Shown here piece by piece: positions 1 to 7,080 of a stretch of 9,333 nt of DNA. The DNA comes from a bacterium (GTDB lineage: Bacteria; Ratteibacteria; UBA8468; B48-G9; JAFGKM01), in contig JAGGVW010000089.1 in NCBI GenBank assembly GCA_021157805.1, positions 1 to 9,333 on the forward strand, in the 5' to 3' direction. Below the pieces are notes generated by a model. That model was not told where the DNA came from, did not search any database, and saw nothing but the letters and a program-made list of their open reading frames with translations. Numbering within the stretch: position 1 is the stretch's first letter; the number at the start of each line of letters is the position of its first letter. The position numbers and the translations under genes were made by a program.

Positions 1-291
1 ATAACACCCCACACACATTTCAAGGCACAGGTATATGTATTAAAGAAAGAGGAAGGAGGAAGACACACACCGTTTTTCAATGGATACAGGCCACAGTTTT
101 ACATAAGGACTACAGATGTTACAGGAGAGATAAAGTTACCTGAGGGGGTAGAGATGGTTATGCCAGGAGATAATATAGAGATGGAAATAAAGTTAATATA
201 TCCTGTAGCGCTTGAGAAAGGACAGAGGTTTGCTATAAGAGAAGGTGGAAGAACTGTTGGTGCTGGTGCTATCACTGAAATTATTGAATAA
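1..291 (+). CDS. tuf: Elongation factor Tu, C-terminal fragment (5' end outside window)
   Basis: EF-Tu is the cytoplasmic GTPase that delivers aminoacyl-tRNA to the ribosomal A site. Only the last 96 residues are present, read from the first base of the window to TAA at 289-291. They form most of beta-barrel domain 3, with the hallmark stretches [10 protein letters not shown] near the start and [17 protein letters not shown] at the C-terminus; this domain contacts tRNA and EF-Ts. The GTPase domain lies upstream of the window. The frame is intact and the C-terminus is normal for the family. The gene is followed after 70 bases by rpsJ, the arrangement expected when the str cluster (rpsL-rpsG-fusA-tuf) runs into the S10 cluster. 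Assignment is essentially certain; whether the genome has a second tuf copy cannot be judged here. Confidence 0.97.
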   Translation: MTPHTHFKAQVYVLKKEEGGRHTPFFNGYRPQFYIRTTDVTGEIKLPEGVEMVMPGDNIEMEIKLIYPVALEKGQRFAIREGGRTVGAGAITEIIE

Positions 292-361
292 AATATCTTA
301 AATAAATATTGACAAATGGTATTAAAATAAGTAAAACATACGCTTATAAAAAGAGAAAAAA
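292..361 (+). other. tuf-rpsJ intergenic region, the only spacer over 12 bases in the window
   Basis: Seventy A+T-rich bases separate the tuf stop from the rpsJ start. I see no GC-rich inverted repeat followed by a T-run, so there is no recognisable intrinsic terminator, and transcription could continue from tuf into rpsJ. The region is too short and lacks the stable stem-loops expected of the E. coli-type S10 leader at which L4 regulates its own operon. It does contain a candidate promoter. Only a weak purine-rich ribosome-binding site (AGAG at about 352-355) precedes rpsJ. Confidence 0.8.
309..337 (+). promoter_or_regulatory. Candidate sigma-70-type promoter upstream of rpsJ
   Basis: A perfect -35 hexamer TTGACA lies at 309-314. 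Seventeen bases later, at 332-337, is TAAAAC, which matches 4 of 6 positions of the TATAAT -10 consensus. Spacing is ideal and the site lies in the only sizeable intergenic gap, so an internal promoter that boosts the S10 cluster relative to tuf is plausible. The -10 is weak, and in A+T-rich DNA such matches occur by chance. TATAAA at 345-350 is closer to a -10 but sits 30 bases from the -35. Confidence 0.45.
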
Positions 362-673
362 ATGGAAGGAAAGAAAATTAAAATTAAATTGAAGGCATTT
401 GACCATAGGTTACTGGACAGGTCAGTAAAGGAAATAATTGAACTTGCGAAAAAAACAGGCGTTAGAATTTCAGGTCCAGTTCCTTTACCAACAAAGAAGG
501 AAATTTATACTGTCTTGAGGTCTCCTCATGTAAATAAGAAGAGTAGAGAACAGTTTGAAATGAAAATTCACAAAAGATTGATAGAGATAATAGAACCAAC
601 AGCAAGGACAGTTGATGCTTTGAGTAAATTAAGTTTACCGGAAGGTGTAGATGTAGAAATGAAATTGAGTTGA
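362..673 (+). CDS. rpsJ: 30S ribosomal protein S10 (NusE)
   Basis: S10 is a small-subunit head protein that also serves as NusE, the partner of NusB and NusG in transcription antitermination and transcription-translation coupling. The 103-residue product equals the usual family length. Family signatures are visible: FDHRLLDRS near residue 14, the [10 protein letters not shown] segment around 36-45, the [14 protein letters not shown] stretch around 54-67, and the C-terminal TVDAL with [14 protein letters not shown] at 362 gives the expected N-terminus, though its ribosome-binding site is weak. The stop codon TGA (671-673) merges with the Shine-Dalgarno sequence of rplC 10 bases downstream. It is the first gene of the S10 cluster and follows the candidate promoter. 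Confidence 0.98.
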   Translation: MEGKKIKIKLKAFDHRLLDRSVKEIIELAKKTGVRISGPVPLPTKKEIYTVLRSPHVNKKSREQFEMKIHKRLIEIIEPTARTVDALSKLSLPEGVDVEMKLS

Positions 674-683
674 GGGATACAAA

Positions 684-1331
684 ATGAGAATAGGAATAAT
701 AGGTAAGAAACTTGGGATGTCTCAGATTTTTAAGGAAAATGGAGCAGTTATTCCTGTTACAGTGATAGAAGCAAAAGAAAATTATGTCGTTCAGATAAAG
801 AAAAAAGATGGAAAAGATGGATATTCAGCAGTTCAGATTGGTTATGAAGAGGTGAAGGAGAAAAAACTTACAAAGGCGGAACTTGAAAGATTGAAGAAGA
901 ACAATCTACCACCTTTAAAAATTTTAAGAGAATTGAGAATGAAAGATGACAAAGAAGTTGAAGAATTTAAGGTTGGTCAGAAAATAAATGTAGAAATTTT
1001 TAAAGAGGGTGAGTTTGTGGATATTACAGGTAAATCAATAGGAAAAGGATTTCAGGGAGTTATGAAAAGACACGGTTTTCATGGAGGACCTGCTACACAT
1101 GGGTCTATGTCTCATAGAAGGCCTGGTTCAATTGGGGGAACAACTCCTGCAAGAGTTTTGAAAGGGAAAAAAATGGCAGGACATATGGGAAATGAAACAG
1201 TTACAATTCAGAATTTAGAGGTTGTGAAAGTAATCCCTGAAAAAAATTTAATAATGGTAAAAGGAGCAGTTCCAGGTCATAAGAATGGATATCTTTTAAT
1301 AAGAAAAGCATTGAAAAAGGTTGCAAAATGA
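684..1331 (+). CDS. rplC: 50S ribosomal protein L3
   Basis: L3 is an early-assembling large-subunit protein that binds 23S rRNA and sends a long loop toward the peptidyl-transferase centre. The 215-residue product is within, or slightly above, normal length. The N-terminus IGIIGKKLGMSQIF is diagnostic. The conserved central extension spans about residues 119-170, with GKGFQGVMKRHGF, THGSMSHRRPGSIGG and LKGKKMAGHMGNE. ATG at 684 is preceded by GAGGG at 672-676, a ribosome-binding site that incorporates the rpsJ stop codon. The 3' end overlaps rplD in an ATGA junction (1328-1331), pointing to coupled translation. Nothing is truncated. Confidence 0.98.
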   Translation: MRIGIIGKKLGMSQIFKENGAVIPVTVIEAKENYVVQIKKKDGKDGYSAVQIGYEEVKEKKLTKAELERLKKNNLPPLKILRELRMKDDKEVEEFKVGQKINVEIFKEGEFVDITGKSIGKGFQGVMKRHGFHGGPATHGSMSHRRPGSIGGTTPARVLKGKKMAGHMGNETVTIQNLEVVKVIPEKNLIMVKGAVPGHKNGYLLIRKALKKVAK

Positions 1332-1972
1332 TAAAAATACCTATTTATGATATTGATGGGGAAATTATAGGTGAAGAAGTTGTTGAGATAAAAGGTAAAA
1401 AAATAAATAAAGATGTTCTATATTATTATGTTAATGCATATCTCACAAATCAGAGACAGGGAACATCTTATACAAAAACAAGAGGAGAGGTTTCAGGTGG
1501 AGGAAGGAAACCATGGAGGCAAAAGGGAACAGGTAGAGCAAGATTTGGTTCAATAAGAAATCCTATATGGAGAGGTGGAGGAGTTGTTTTTGGACCGAAA
1601 CCGAAAGAGTACAGAATAAGATTGCCAAAAAAAATGAAAAGAAAAGCATTGAGTGAAGCGATAAAGGATAAACTTATTGAGGATAGAATTTTAATTGTAG
1701 ATTTTGAAAATTTCAACGAAGTAAAGACAAAAAAAGCATATGAATTTTTGAAAAAGGCAGGACTTGATAAAGAAAAAGTTCTTTTTATTTTAAATAAGGA
1801 TAATGAGAGGAAAAATAATATAATAAAATCAATTAGAAATATAAGTGCAGTAGAATATGACTATTCAGATAAAATTAATGCTTATGAGATTTTAAAAGTT
1901 GATAAAGTTTTAATTGACAGAGGATGCTTTGTAAAATTAAAAGAAATCTGGGAGAATAAAAATGGCAGTTGA
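1328..1972 (+). CDS. rplD: 50S ribosomal protein L4
   Basis: L4 binds 23S rRNA and extends a long basic loop into the peptide exit tunnel next to L22; in E. coli it also represses its own operon. The 214-residue product is a little longer than the E. coli protein. The tunnel loop is well conserved at about residues 42-95, including RGEVSGGGRKPWRQKGTGRA and NPIWRGGGVVFGP, followed by the LPKKMKRKAL helix. ATG at 1328 overlaps the rplC stop (ATGA) and has only a modest AAGG at about 1317-1320. The gene ends at TGA 1970-1972, 11 bases inside rplW. There is no E. coli-like S10 leader upstream, so the classical L4 control is not evident. Confidence 0.98.
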   Translation: MIKIPIYDIDGEIIGEEVVEIKGKKINKDVLYYYVNAYLTNQRQGTSYTKTRGEVSGGGRKPWRQKGTGRARFGSIRNPIWRGGGVVFGPKPKEYRIRLPKKMKRKALSEAIKDKLIEDRILIVDFENFNEVKTKKAYEFLKKAGLDKEKVLFILNKDNERKNNIIKSIRNISAVEYDYSDKINAYEILKVDKVLIDRGCFVKLKEIWENKNGS

Positions 1973-2246
1973 CCCATATAAAATTATTAAGGTTCCTCTT
2001 ATAACAGAAAGGAGCACTGACTTACAAAGTGAAAACAAGTATGTTTTCATTGTTCATAAAAAAGCAAATAAATTTCAAATAAAAGAAGCAATAGAAAGTT
2101 TATACAGAGTGAATGTTGTAAAAGTGAATGTTATAAATATTCCTAAAAAGAAAAAGAGATATAGATTTAATATTGAAGGGTTCAAACCAGGTTATAAAAA
2201 AGCAATAATAAAATTGAAAGAAGGAGAAAAAATTGCCATTACGTAA
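1962..2246 (+). CDS. rplW: 50S ribosomal protein L23
   Basis: L23 sits at the polypeptide exit tunnel and forms the main docking point for trigger factor and the signal recognition particle. The product has 94 residues, typical for bacteria. Visible signatures are the N-terminal PLITERS (residues 12-18), the [12 protein letters not shown] strand region (26-37), IKEAIESLY (40-48) and the C-terminal [12 protein letters not shown] (74-85). ATG at 1962 is preceded by GGGAG at 1950-1954 with 7 bases spacing and overlaps the end of rplD by 11 bases. The last 14 bases overlap rplB in another frame. Confidence 0.97.
   Translation: MAVDPYKIIKVPLITERSTDLQSENKYVFIVHKKANKFQIKEAIESLYRVNVVKVNVINIPKKKKRYRFNIEGFKPGYKKAIIKLKEGEKIAIT
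2221..2235 (+). promoter_or_regulatory. Strong ribosome-binding site with TTG start of rplB
   Basis: AAGGAG at 2221-2226 is followed by six bases and then TTG at 2233-2235. The reading TTG-CCA-TTA-CGT gives [10 protein letters not shown], which aligns with the family N-terminus M(A)xRKYKPTTPG; there is no nearby in-frame ATG upstream that would fit. This decides the start of L2. Confidence 0.88.
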
Positions 2247-3063
2247 ATTGAAACCAACAACTTCTGGACAGAGGCATGCAATTGTTGATGATTTTTCTGA
2301 TATTACTAAAAAAGAACCAGAAAAATCACTTGTTGTGGGATTGAAAAAAACAGGTGGAAGAAATAATCTTGGAAGAATTACAGTTAGACATAGAGGAGGT
2401 GGACATAAAAGATTATACAGAATAATTGATTTTAAAGGAAGAGAAGGAATGGAAGGTAAAGTTATGAGTATAGAATATGACCCTAATAGAAGTGCCAGAA
2501 TTGCACTTATACAGTATTCAGATGGAGTTAAAAGATATATTATTGCTCCAGATGGTTTGAAAGTTGGAGATAAAATTAAATGCGGAGAGAATGTAGAGAT
2601 AAAAATTGGAAACAGATTACCTCTGAAAAATATTCCAGAAGGAGTCCAGATTTTTAATATTGAACTTACTCCTGGAAAGGGCGGGAAAATTGTAAGGTCG
2701 GCTGGAACACTTGCAACACTGATGGTAAAAAGTGAGAAATTTGCACAGGTGAAATTACCATCAGGAGAAGTTAGATTATTTGATATAAATTGTATGGCTA
2801 CAGTTGGGCAGGTAAGTAATGTTGACCATAAATATGTATCTCTTGGGAAAGCAGGGAGGAAGAGACATCTTGGAATAAGACCAACTGTGAGAGGAGTTAC
2901 TATGAATCCTGTTGACCATCCTCATGGTGGAGGAGAAGGAAGGAGTAAAGGGCATCACTCCCAGAGCCCCTGGGGATGGATAACAAAAGGATATAAAACA
3001 AGAAAAAAGAAAAAGGTATCTGACAGATTAATAATTGAAAGAAGAAAAAGGAGCAACAAGTGA
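2233..3063 (+). CDS. rplB: 50S ribosomal protein L2 (TTG start)
   Basis: L2 is one of the most conserved large-subunit proteins and is needed for subunit association, tRNA binding and peptidyl transfer. The 276-residue product has family length. It shows KPTTSGQRH near the N-terminus, the [19 protein letters not shown] rRNA-binding segment (42-60), and the C-terminal [13 protein letters not shown] (224-236) with the histidine at position 229 equivalent to the functionally important His229 of E. coli. The tail [17 protein letters not shown] is the usual basic extension. Translation starts at TTG 2233, 14 bases inside rplW, with AAGGAG upstream. The 3' end overlaps rpsS as GTGA. A TTG start for such an abundant protein is unusual but well supported by alignment and ribosome-binding site. 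Confidence 0.97.
   Translation: MPLRKLKPTTSGQRHAIVDDFSDITKKEPEKSLVVGLKKTGGRNNLGRITVRHRGGGHKRLYRIIDFKGREGMEGKVMSIEYDPNRSARIALIQYSDGVKRYIIAPDGLKVGDKIKCGENVEIKIGNRLPLKNIPEGVQIFNIELTPGKGGKIVRSAGTLATLMVKSEKFAQVKLPSGEVRLFDINCMATVGQVSNVDHKYVSLGKAGRKRHLGIRPTVRGVTMNPVDHPHGGGEGRSKGHHSQSPWGWITKGYKTRKKKKVSDRLIIERRKRSNK
3048..3062 (+). promoter_or_regulatory. Ribosome-binding site with GTG start of rpsS
   Basis: AAGGAG at 3048-3053 lies six bases before GTG at 3060-3062. The GTG overlaps the rplB stop codon (GTGA). The reading begins [11 protein letters not shown], matching the S19 N-terminus (M-xRSxKKGPFVD), so the GTG is the true start. Confidence 0.88.
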
Positions 3064-3341
3064 GGTCTAAAAAGAAGGGACCATATGTTGACTTAAAGTT
3101 ATTAAAAAAAGTTGAAAGATTAAAAAAAGAAGGTAAAAAAGAGATAATAAAAACATGGGCAAGAAGTTCATTTATTATTCCTGAATTTGTTGGGTATACA
3201 TTTGCTGTTCATAATGGGAAAAACTTTGTAAATGTTTATATTACAGAGAATATGGTTGGACATCGACTTGGAGAATTTGCTCCTACAAGGGTCTTTAGAG
3301 GTCATGGTGCTCATACAGAAAGAACTAGAGAGAAAACATAA
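3060..3341 (+). CDS. rpsS: 30S ribosomal protein S19 (GTG start)
   Basis: S19 lies in the 30S head with S13 and contacts tRNA and the intersubunit bridge. The 93-residue product is full length. Diagnostic segments are KKGPYVD at the N-terminus, [20 protein letters not shown] in the middle (about residues 37-56), [13 protein letters not shown] (about 69-81) and the C-terminal RGHGAHTE. The start is GTG, in a four-base overlap with the rplB stop, which suggests re-initiation by the same ribosome. The gene is followed by rplV after 12 bases. Confidence 0.97.
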   Translation: MRSKKKGPYVDLKLLKKVERLKKEGKKEIIKTWARSSFIIPEFVGYTFAVHNGKNFVNVYITENMVGHRLGEFAPTRVFRGHGAHTERTREKT

Positions 3342-3353
3342 AAGGGAATAAAA

Positions 3354-3695
3354 ATGGAAGTAAAATGTGTTTCAAAATATGTGAGAACAAGTCCGAGAAA
3401 ACTTAAAATGATAAAGGATATTGTAATTGGTAAAGAAGTGAATAATGCAATAGAGATTCTTGAAAATTTACCAAAGAGAGGTTCACGATACATTATTAAA
3501 ACATTAAAGTCAGCTTTGAATAATGCAAATAATAAAGTTGAGGGAAAAATGTGGAAGGTAAAAAATCTTTTTGTTGACCAGGGTTCATCTTATAAAAGAT
3601 TTAGAGCAGCACCAAGAGGAAGGGCTGTTATGGTTAAAAGGAGAACATCCCATATAACGGCTGTTCTTGAGGATATTGAAGAAGGAGAAAAATAA
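3354..3695 (+). CDS. rplV: 50S ribosomal protein L22
   Basis: L22 lines the exit tunnel opposite L4; its beta-hairpin reaches the constriction where macrolides bind and some stalling peptides act. The product has 113 residues, normal for the family. Visible are YVRTSPRKLKMI near residues 9-20, the LKSALNNANN helix (51-60) and the hairpin with flanking strands VDQGSSYKRFRAAPRGRA (74-91) ending in KRRTSHITAVLED. ATG at 3354 follows AAGGGA at 3342-3347 with six bases spacing. The TAA stop overlaps the rpsC start by one base (TAATG). The hairpin shows no insertion or deletion evident by eye. Confidence 0.97.
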   Translation: MEVKCVSKYVRTSPRKLKMIKDIVIGKEVNNAIEILENLPKRGSRYIIKTLKSALNNANNKVEGKMWKVKNLFVDQGSSYKRFRAAPRGRAVMVKRRTSHITAVLEDIEEGEK

Positions 3696-4372
3696 TGGGA
3701 CAGAAAGTAAATCCAATTGGATTAAGAGTAGGAATTGTAGAGGACTGGAGAACAAAGTGGTTTGCCAGTAAAAAGGACTTCAAGGAATTACTAAAGGAGG
3801 ATATTTTTATCAGAAATTATATTAAAGGAAGGTATCCAAGAGGCACAATAAGTAAAATTGAAATTCAGAAAGTAAAAGAAAAAATAAAAATCATATTACA
3901 TACGCCAAGACCAGGAGTTGTGCTTGGAAGGAAGGGAAGTGAGATAAATAAATTAAGAGATGAACTTGTTGAGAAATTAAACAACAAGCAGGTAAATATA
4001 GATGTTGTAGAGGTAAATCCTCCAGGTCAAAGTGCCCAATTTCTTGCAGATACTATTGCGATGCAACTGGAAAGAAGAGTTTCTCATAGATATGTTGTAA
4101 AAAGAGCAATGGCACTTGCTATGGAGTCAGGTGTTGAAGGAATAAAAGTAAGAATAAGTGGAAGAATTGGTGGAGTAGAAATTGCAAGGTCAGAACAGTA
4201 TATAGAGGGAAAAGTTCCTTTACATACTTTAAGAGCAAAAATAGATTATGCCACATCAACTGCTTTTACCAGGTCAGGAACAGTCGGGGTAAAAGTGTGG
4301 CTATATCTTGGAGAAGTTCTGGAAGAGAAAAATAAGGAGGGAAAAAATGCCGTTGATGCCCAAAAGGGTTAA
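3695..4372 (+). CDS. rpsC: 30S ribosomal protein S3
   Basis: S3 forms part of the mRNA entry channel with S4 and S5 and contributes to helicase activity. The 225-residue product begins [11 protein letters not shown], as nearly all bacterial S3 do. A type II KH domain follows, with the GRKG loop at residues 78-81 within [15 protein letters not shown]. The C-terminal domain carries [13 protein letters not shown] and the RVPLHTL-like segment [19 protein letters not shown] at 3695 overlaps the rplV stop (TAATG) and follows AAGGAG at 3682-3687. The last 26 bases overlap the start of rplP in another frame, and the C-terminal tail ([14 protein letters not shown]) encodes that ribosome-binding site. 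Confidence 0.98.
   Translation: MGQKVNPIGLRVGIVEDWRTKWFASKKDFKELLKEDIFIRNYIKGRYPRGTISKIEIQKVKEKIKIILHTPRPGVVLGRKGSEINKLRDELVEKLNNKQVNIDVVEVNPPGQSAQFLADTIAMQLERRVSHRYVVKRAMALAMESGVEGIKVRISGRIGGVEIARSEQYIEGKVPLHTLRAKIDYATSTAFTRSGTVGVKVWLYLGEVLEEKNKEGKNAVDAQKG
4334..4349 (+). promoter_or_regulatory. Ribosome-binding site that sets the rplP start
   Basis: AAGGAGG at 4334-4340 is followed by six bases and ATG at 4347-4349, inside the rpsC coding sequence. It supports this ATG over the in-frame ATG upstream at 4308 (which would add 13 residues not typical of L16) and over the downstream ATG at 4356, which is too far from the site. Confidence 0.88.
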
Positions 4373-4775
4373 GTATAGAAAAATGCAGAGAGGAAGAAGA
4401 AAAGGAAAGTCAACAAGAGGAAATACTCTGTATTACGGTGATTATGGATTAAAAATTATTGAGCCCTGCTGGATTACAAATAATCAAATTGAAGCAGCAA
4501 GAATTGCAATTACCCATCATTTGAAATCAAAGGGAAAACTATGGATAAGAATTTTTCCTGATAAGGTAGTAACAAAGAAACCAGCAGAATCAAGAATGGG
4601 AAAGGGTAAAGGAGATGTTTCCCATTGGGTTGCAGTGGTGCTTCCTGGAAGAATAATATTTGAAATAGGGGGAGTTGAAGAAGAAATGGGTGTTGGTGCA
4701 CTTAAAAGAGCCGCGGCAAAACTTCCTGTTAAGAGTAAGATTGTAAAAAGAGAAACATCATTATTGCAGAGATAA
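4347..4775 (+). CDS. rplP: 50S ribosomal protein L16
   Basis: L16 binds near the A-site tRNA in the large subunit and is important for late 50S maturation. With the start at 4347 the product is 142 residues, close to the usual length. It begins [12 protein letters not shown], matching the family [11 protein letters not shown]. Other signatures are the [22 protein letters not shown] region (about 31-52, conserved as GxYGLxxxEPxWITxxQIEAAR), [10 protein letters not shown] (64-73) and RMGKGKG (83-89), the latter containing the arginine equivalent to the hydroxylated residue of E. coli L16. A 26-base overlap with rpsC implies tight coupling. Confidence 0.97.
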   Translation: MPLMPKRVKYRKMQRGRRKGKSTRGNTLYYGDYGLKIIEPCWITNNQIEAARIAITHHLKSKGKLWIRIFPDKVVTKKPAESRMGKGKGDVSHWVAVVLPGRIIFEIGGVEEEMGVGALKRAAAKLPVKSKIVKRETSLLQR

Positions 4776-4779
4776 TAAA

Positions 4780-4989
4780 ATGAAAACAGATGAATTAAAA
4801 AAATGGAGAGAGGCAACAGAAGAAGAAATTGATAGAAAGATAGATGAATTGAAAAAGCAGAAATTTAATATGTTAACTCAGGTAAAAATGGGGCAACTAA
4901 AGGATTATTCTGCACTTAAAAAATTAAAAAAAGATATTGCAGTTTTAAAGACAATAAAAAATGAGAAAAAAAGGAAAATAAATGGGTGA
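4780..4989 (+). CDS. rpmC: 50S ribosomal protein L29
   Basis: L29 is a small helical hairpin protein near the tunnel exit beside L23. The 69-residue product has the expected pattern: an N-terminal [20 protein letters not shown], a central [19 protein letters not shown] segment in which the family-typical LRFQ.A.GQL is partly kept as [12 protein letters not shown], and a C-terminal helix with [18 protein letters not shown] ending in a lysine-rich tail. Position between rplP and rpsQ is canonical. ATG at 4780 has only a weak purine-rich leader (AGAG around 4768-4771). The stop overlaps rpsQ by eight bases. Confidence 0.95.
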   Translation: MKTDELKKWREATEEEIDRKIDELKKQKFNMLTQVKMGQLKDYSALKKLKKDIAVLKTIKNEKKRKING

Positions 4990-5245
4990 AAAAGGCAGGA
5001 TAGAAAAAATAGGAGTTGTGGTAAGTGATAAAATGGATAAAACGAGAGTAATATATGTAGAGAGTAAAAGTCCGCATCCTCTTTATAGAAAGATTATAAA
5101 AAAAAGAAGAAAGTTTTATGCTCACGATGAAAATAATATGACAAAAGTAGGGGATGTTGTAAGAATTGTTCAGACAAGACCTCTAAGCAAATTGAAAAGA
5201 TGGAGAATAGTTGAAATTATAGAAAAAACAAAAAGGGAAAAATGA
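4982..5245 (+). CDS. rpsQ: 30S ribosomal protein S17
   Basis: S17 is an OB-fold primary binder of 16S rRNA in the 30S body. The product has 87 residues, normal length. Recognisable segments are [17 protein letters not shown] near the N-terminus, [19 protein letters not shown] in the middle and [20 protein letters not shown] toward the end, matching the family pattern VGDxVxIxETRPLSKxKRW. ATG at 4982 follows AAGGA at 4971-4975 with six bases spacing and lies eight bases inside rpmC. The end overlaps rplN as ATGA. Confidence 0.97.
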   Translation: MGEKGRIEKIGVVVSDKMDKTRVIYVESKSPHPLYRKIIKKRRKFYAHDENNMTKVGDVVRIVQTRPLSKLKRWRIVEIIEKTKREK

Positions 5246-5610
5246 TACAGTTAAGGAGTGTTTTAATTGTTGCTGATAATACAGGAGCAAAGAAGATAAG
5301 AGTGATTGGCTTTGTTGGTGTTTCAAAAAGAAAATATGCAAGAGTTGGGGATATTATTGTGGCAAGTGTAAAAGATGCTCTGCCTAATGGAGTAGTTAAA
5401 AAAAAGGAAAAGGTTAAAGCAGTTATTGTGAGAACATCTAAACCAATAAAAAGAAAAGATGGAACGACTTTAAAGTTTGACCATAATTGTGCAATTATTG
5501 TTGATAATGAAGGTAATCCCAGAGGGACAAGAGTATTTGGACCTGTCCCGAGGGAATTAAGAGACAAGAATTTTACAAAAATTATTTCACTTGCCCCGGA
5601 GGTTTTGTAA
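5242..5610 (+). CDS. rplN: 50S ribosomal protein L14
   Basis: L14 sits at the subunit interface, contacting 16S helix 14 and the ribosome silencing factor RsfS. The 122-residue product has exactly the common bacterial length. Signatures are [14 protein letters not shown] (10-23), [19 protein letters not shown] (32-50) and the C-terminal [13 protein letters not shown] (95-107). ATG at 5242 overlaps the rpsQ stop (ATGA) and has a close AGGGA at 5234-5238. The stop overlaps rplX by one base (TAATG). Confidence 0.98.
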   Translation: MIQLRSVLIVADNTGAKKIRVIGFVGVSKRKYARVGDIIVASVKDALPNGVVKKKEKVKAVIVRTSKPIKRKDGTTLKFDHNCAIIVDNEGNPRGTRVFGPVPRELRDKNFTKIISLAPEVL

Positions 5611-5933
5611 TGGGTTTAAAAATAAGAAAAGGTGATTTTGTTTATGTTATAAAAGGAAATGAAAGAGGTAAAAAAGGAAGAGTGATAAGAGTTTTTCCCA
5701 AAGAGAAAAGAGTTCTTGTAGAAGGAGTTAATTTTGTAAAAAAACATACAAGACCAAGGTCTATAGATATGCAGGGAGGAATTGTTCATATTGAAAAGCC
5801 AATATCAATTTCAAATGTTCAGTATTTCTGTCTTAAATGTGCAAAACCAGTTCGTCTTGGAATTAAAAAACTTGCTGATGGAACAAAAGTCAGATACTGT
5901 AAAAAATGTAAAGAAATAGTAGAGGAGAAGTGA
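5610..5933 (+). CDS. rplX: 50S ribosomal protein L24 with C-terminal zinc ribbon
   Basis: L24 initiates 50S assembly and lies near the tunnel exit. The product is 107 residues. The N-terminal KOW motif is clear ([19 protein letters not shown], residues 7-25), followed by [13 protein letters not shown] and the [15 protein letters not shown] strand. The C-terminus carries four cysteines as CLKC (74-77) and CKKC (97-100), a likely zinc ribbon present in many bacterial L24 proteins but not in that of E. coli. ATG at 5610 follows GGAGGT at 5598-5603 by six bases and overlaps the rplN stop. The stop TGA overlaps the rplE start. Confidence 0.97.
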   Translation: MGLKIRKGDFVYVIKGNERGKKGRVIRVFPKEKRVLVEGVNFVKKHTRPRSIDMQGGIVHIEKPISISNVQYFCLKCAKPVRLGIKKLADGTKVRYCKKCKEIVEEK

Positions 5934-5935
5934 TG
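5922..5935 (+). promoter_or_regulatory. Ribosome-binding site and start choice for rplE
   Basis: GAGGAG at 5922-5927 lies five bases before ATG at 5933 and only two bases before an in-frame GTG at 5930. The spacing favours ATG 5933, giving [13 protein letters not shown]. Both starts overlap the rplX stop (GTGATG), and the choice changes the protein by a single residue. Confidence 0.7.
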
Positions 5936-6478
5936 GAGCCAAGGTTAAAGAAAAAATATAAAGAAGATGTGATTTCAAAGATGATGAAGAAGTTTAATTA
6001 TAAAAATCATATGCAGGTGCCAAAACTTGAGAAAGTTGTTATAAATATGGGTATTGGAAAGGATAATAAAGATACAAAAGCAATAGAATCAGCCGAAAAA
6101 GAACTTTCTTTAATTACAGGGCAAAAGCCCGTTATAACAAGAGCGAAAAAATCAATAGCAGGGTTTAATTTAAGGAAAGGTGATATATGTGGCTTAATGG
6201 TTACTTTGAGGGGTGATAGAATGTGGGAATTTCTGGATAGAATGATAACAGTTGCTCTTCCAAGAGTCAGGGACTTCAATGGATTACCTCCAGATTCAGT
6301 TGACGGACGAGGAAGTTATACAATAGGAATAAAAGAACATGTTATTTTCCCTGAAGTTGATTACAATACTATTTACAAGATAAGAGGAATGAATATAACA
6401 ATTGTAACAACAGCAAAATCCCCTGAAGAGACGGTTGAATTGTTAAGAGAAATTGGAATACCTATAAGGAGGGAGTGA
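5933..6478 (+). CDS. rplE: 50S ribosomal protein L5
   Basis: L5 is a central-protuberance protein that binds 5S rRNA with L18. From ATG 5933 it has 181 residues, the normal length. Signatures include [11 protein letters not shown] at the start, [14 protein letters not shown] (29-42), [21 protein letters not shown] (61-81), [20 protein letters not shown] (92-111) and HVIFPEVDY (136-144), followed by [14 protein letters not shown]. Translation from GTG 5930 would only add one residue. In E. coli the S8 repressor site of the spc operon is around this start; I cannot recognise an equivalent here. The gene ends one base before rpsN. Confidence 0.98.
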   Translation: MEPRLKKKYKEDVISKMMKKFNYKNHMQVPKLEKVVINMGIGKDNKDTKAIESAEKELSLITGQKPVITRAKKSIAGFNLRKGDICGLMVTLRGDRMWEFLDRMITVALPRVRDFNGLPPDSVDGRGSYTIGIKEHVIFPEVDYNTIYKIRGMNITIVTTAKSPEETVELLREIGIPIRRE

Positions 6479-6482
6479 ATTG
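6466..6482 (+). promoter_or_regulatory. Strong ribosome-binding site with TTG start of rpsN
   Basis: AAGGAGG at 6466-6472, inside the rplE 3' end, is followed by seven bases and TTG at 6480-6482. The TTG gives [12 protein letters not shown], matching the S14 N-terminus (MARKSMIxKxKR). No in-frame ATG lies in this position. Confidence 0.9.
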
Positions 6483-6665
6483 GCACGAAAATCATTGATT
6501 GAGAAGTCAAAAAGAGAGCCAAAATATAAAGTTAGGAAGAAAAACAGATGCTGGAGATGTGGACGTCCAAGAGGATATTACAGAAAATTCGGAATTTGTA
6601 GAATTTGCTTCAGAGAGATGGCTTCAAAAGGAGAAATCCCTGGTGTTAAAAAAGCAAGTTGGTGA
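6480..6665 (+). CDS. rpsN: 30S ribosomal protein S14, zinc-binding type (TTG start)
   Basis: S14 is a 30S head protein that contacts S3 and S10. This is the short 61-residue C+ form (often called type Z, rpsZ), not the roughly 100-residue zinc-free form of E. coli. Four cysteines at 24, 27, 40 and 43 (CWRC and CRIC) form the zinc site, and the C-terminus ends [18 protein letters not shown], as the family does. The start is TTG 6480 with a near-perfect Shine-Dalgarno sequence; the stop TGA at 6663-6665 forms part of the rpsH ribosome-binding site. No residues of the core are missing. Confidence 0.98.
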   Translation: MARKSLIEKSKREPKYKVRKKNRCWRCGRPRGYYRKFGICRICFREMASKGEIPGVKKASW

Positions 6666-6674
6666 GGTGAAAAA

Positions 6675-7073
6675 ATGACAATGACAGACCCAATTGCGGA
6701 TATGATAACAAGAATAAGAAATGGGAATCTTGTTTTCAAACAATTTGTAGATGTTCCTTTCAGCAAGATGAAAGAAGCAATTGCTGATGTTCTTAAAGAA
6801 GAAGGGTTTATAAAGAACTATGAAATAATTGAAGAAAATAAAAAGAAAATGATAAGAGTTCATCTTATTTATTATCAAGGAAAGAAGAGAGCAATAAATG
6901 AAATAAAAAAAATTAGTAAACCCGGAGTAAGGGTTTATGTAAAAAAAGATGAAATTCCCAGGGTAAAAGATGGACTTGGGATGGCTGTTTTAACAACATC
7001 TAAAGGAATTATGAGTGATAAAAAAGCGAGAGAATTGGGAATAGGTGGAGAAATTTTGTTTACAATATGGTGA
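6675..7073 (+). CDS. rpsH: 30S ribosomal protein S8
   Basis: S8 binds 16S helix 21 in the platform and, in E. coli, represses spc-operon translation. The 132-residue product has family length, beginning [18 protein letters not shown] and ending [27 protein letters not shown] (quoted in two parts: the conserved STSKG-like motif [14 protein letters not shown] and the terminal GIGGEIL). ATG at 6675 is preceded by GAGGTGA at 6664-6670, which incorporates the rpsN stop codon; a second ATG two codons later is further from the site. The gene ends at TGA 7071-7073, which again begins the next ribosome-binding site. Confidence 0.97.
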   Translation: MTMTDPIADMITRIRNGNLVFKQFVDVPFSKMKEAIADVLKEEGFIKNYEIIEENKKKMIRVHLIYYQGKKRAINEIKKISKPGVRVYVKKDEIPRVKDGLGMAVLTTSKGIMSDKKARELGIGGEILFTIW

Positions 7074-7080
7074 GGAAAAA

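Noticed and set aside
292..361. Terminator after tuf
   Set aside because: No stem-loop with adjacent T-run is visible; the spacer is plain A+T-rich sequence.
1914..1937. TTGACA at 1914-1919 with TAAAAT at 1932-1937 inside rplD
   Set aside because: The spacing is only 12 bases and the site is within coding sequence in A+T-rich DNA, so a chance match is more likely than a promoter.
4308..4346. Longer L16 starting at ATG 4308
   Set aside because: The extra 13 residues do not fit the family N-terminus and lack a suitable ribosome-binding site, whereas ATG 4347 has AAGGAGG six bases upstream.
7045..7080. Longer L6 starting at ATG 7045
   Set aside because: The added residues come from the out-of-frame end of rpsH; MARLGKRP at 7081 is the family N-terminus and has GAGGA just upstream.
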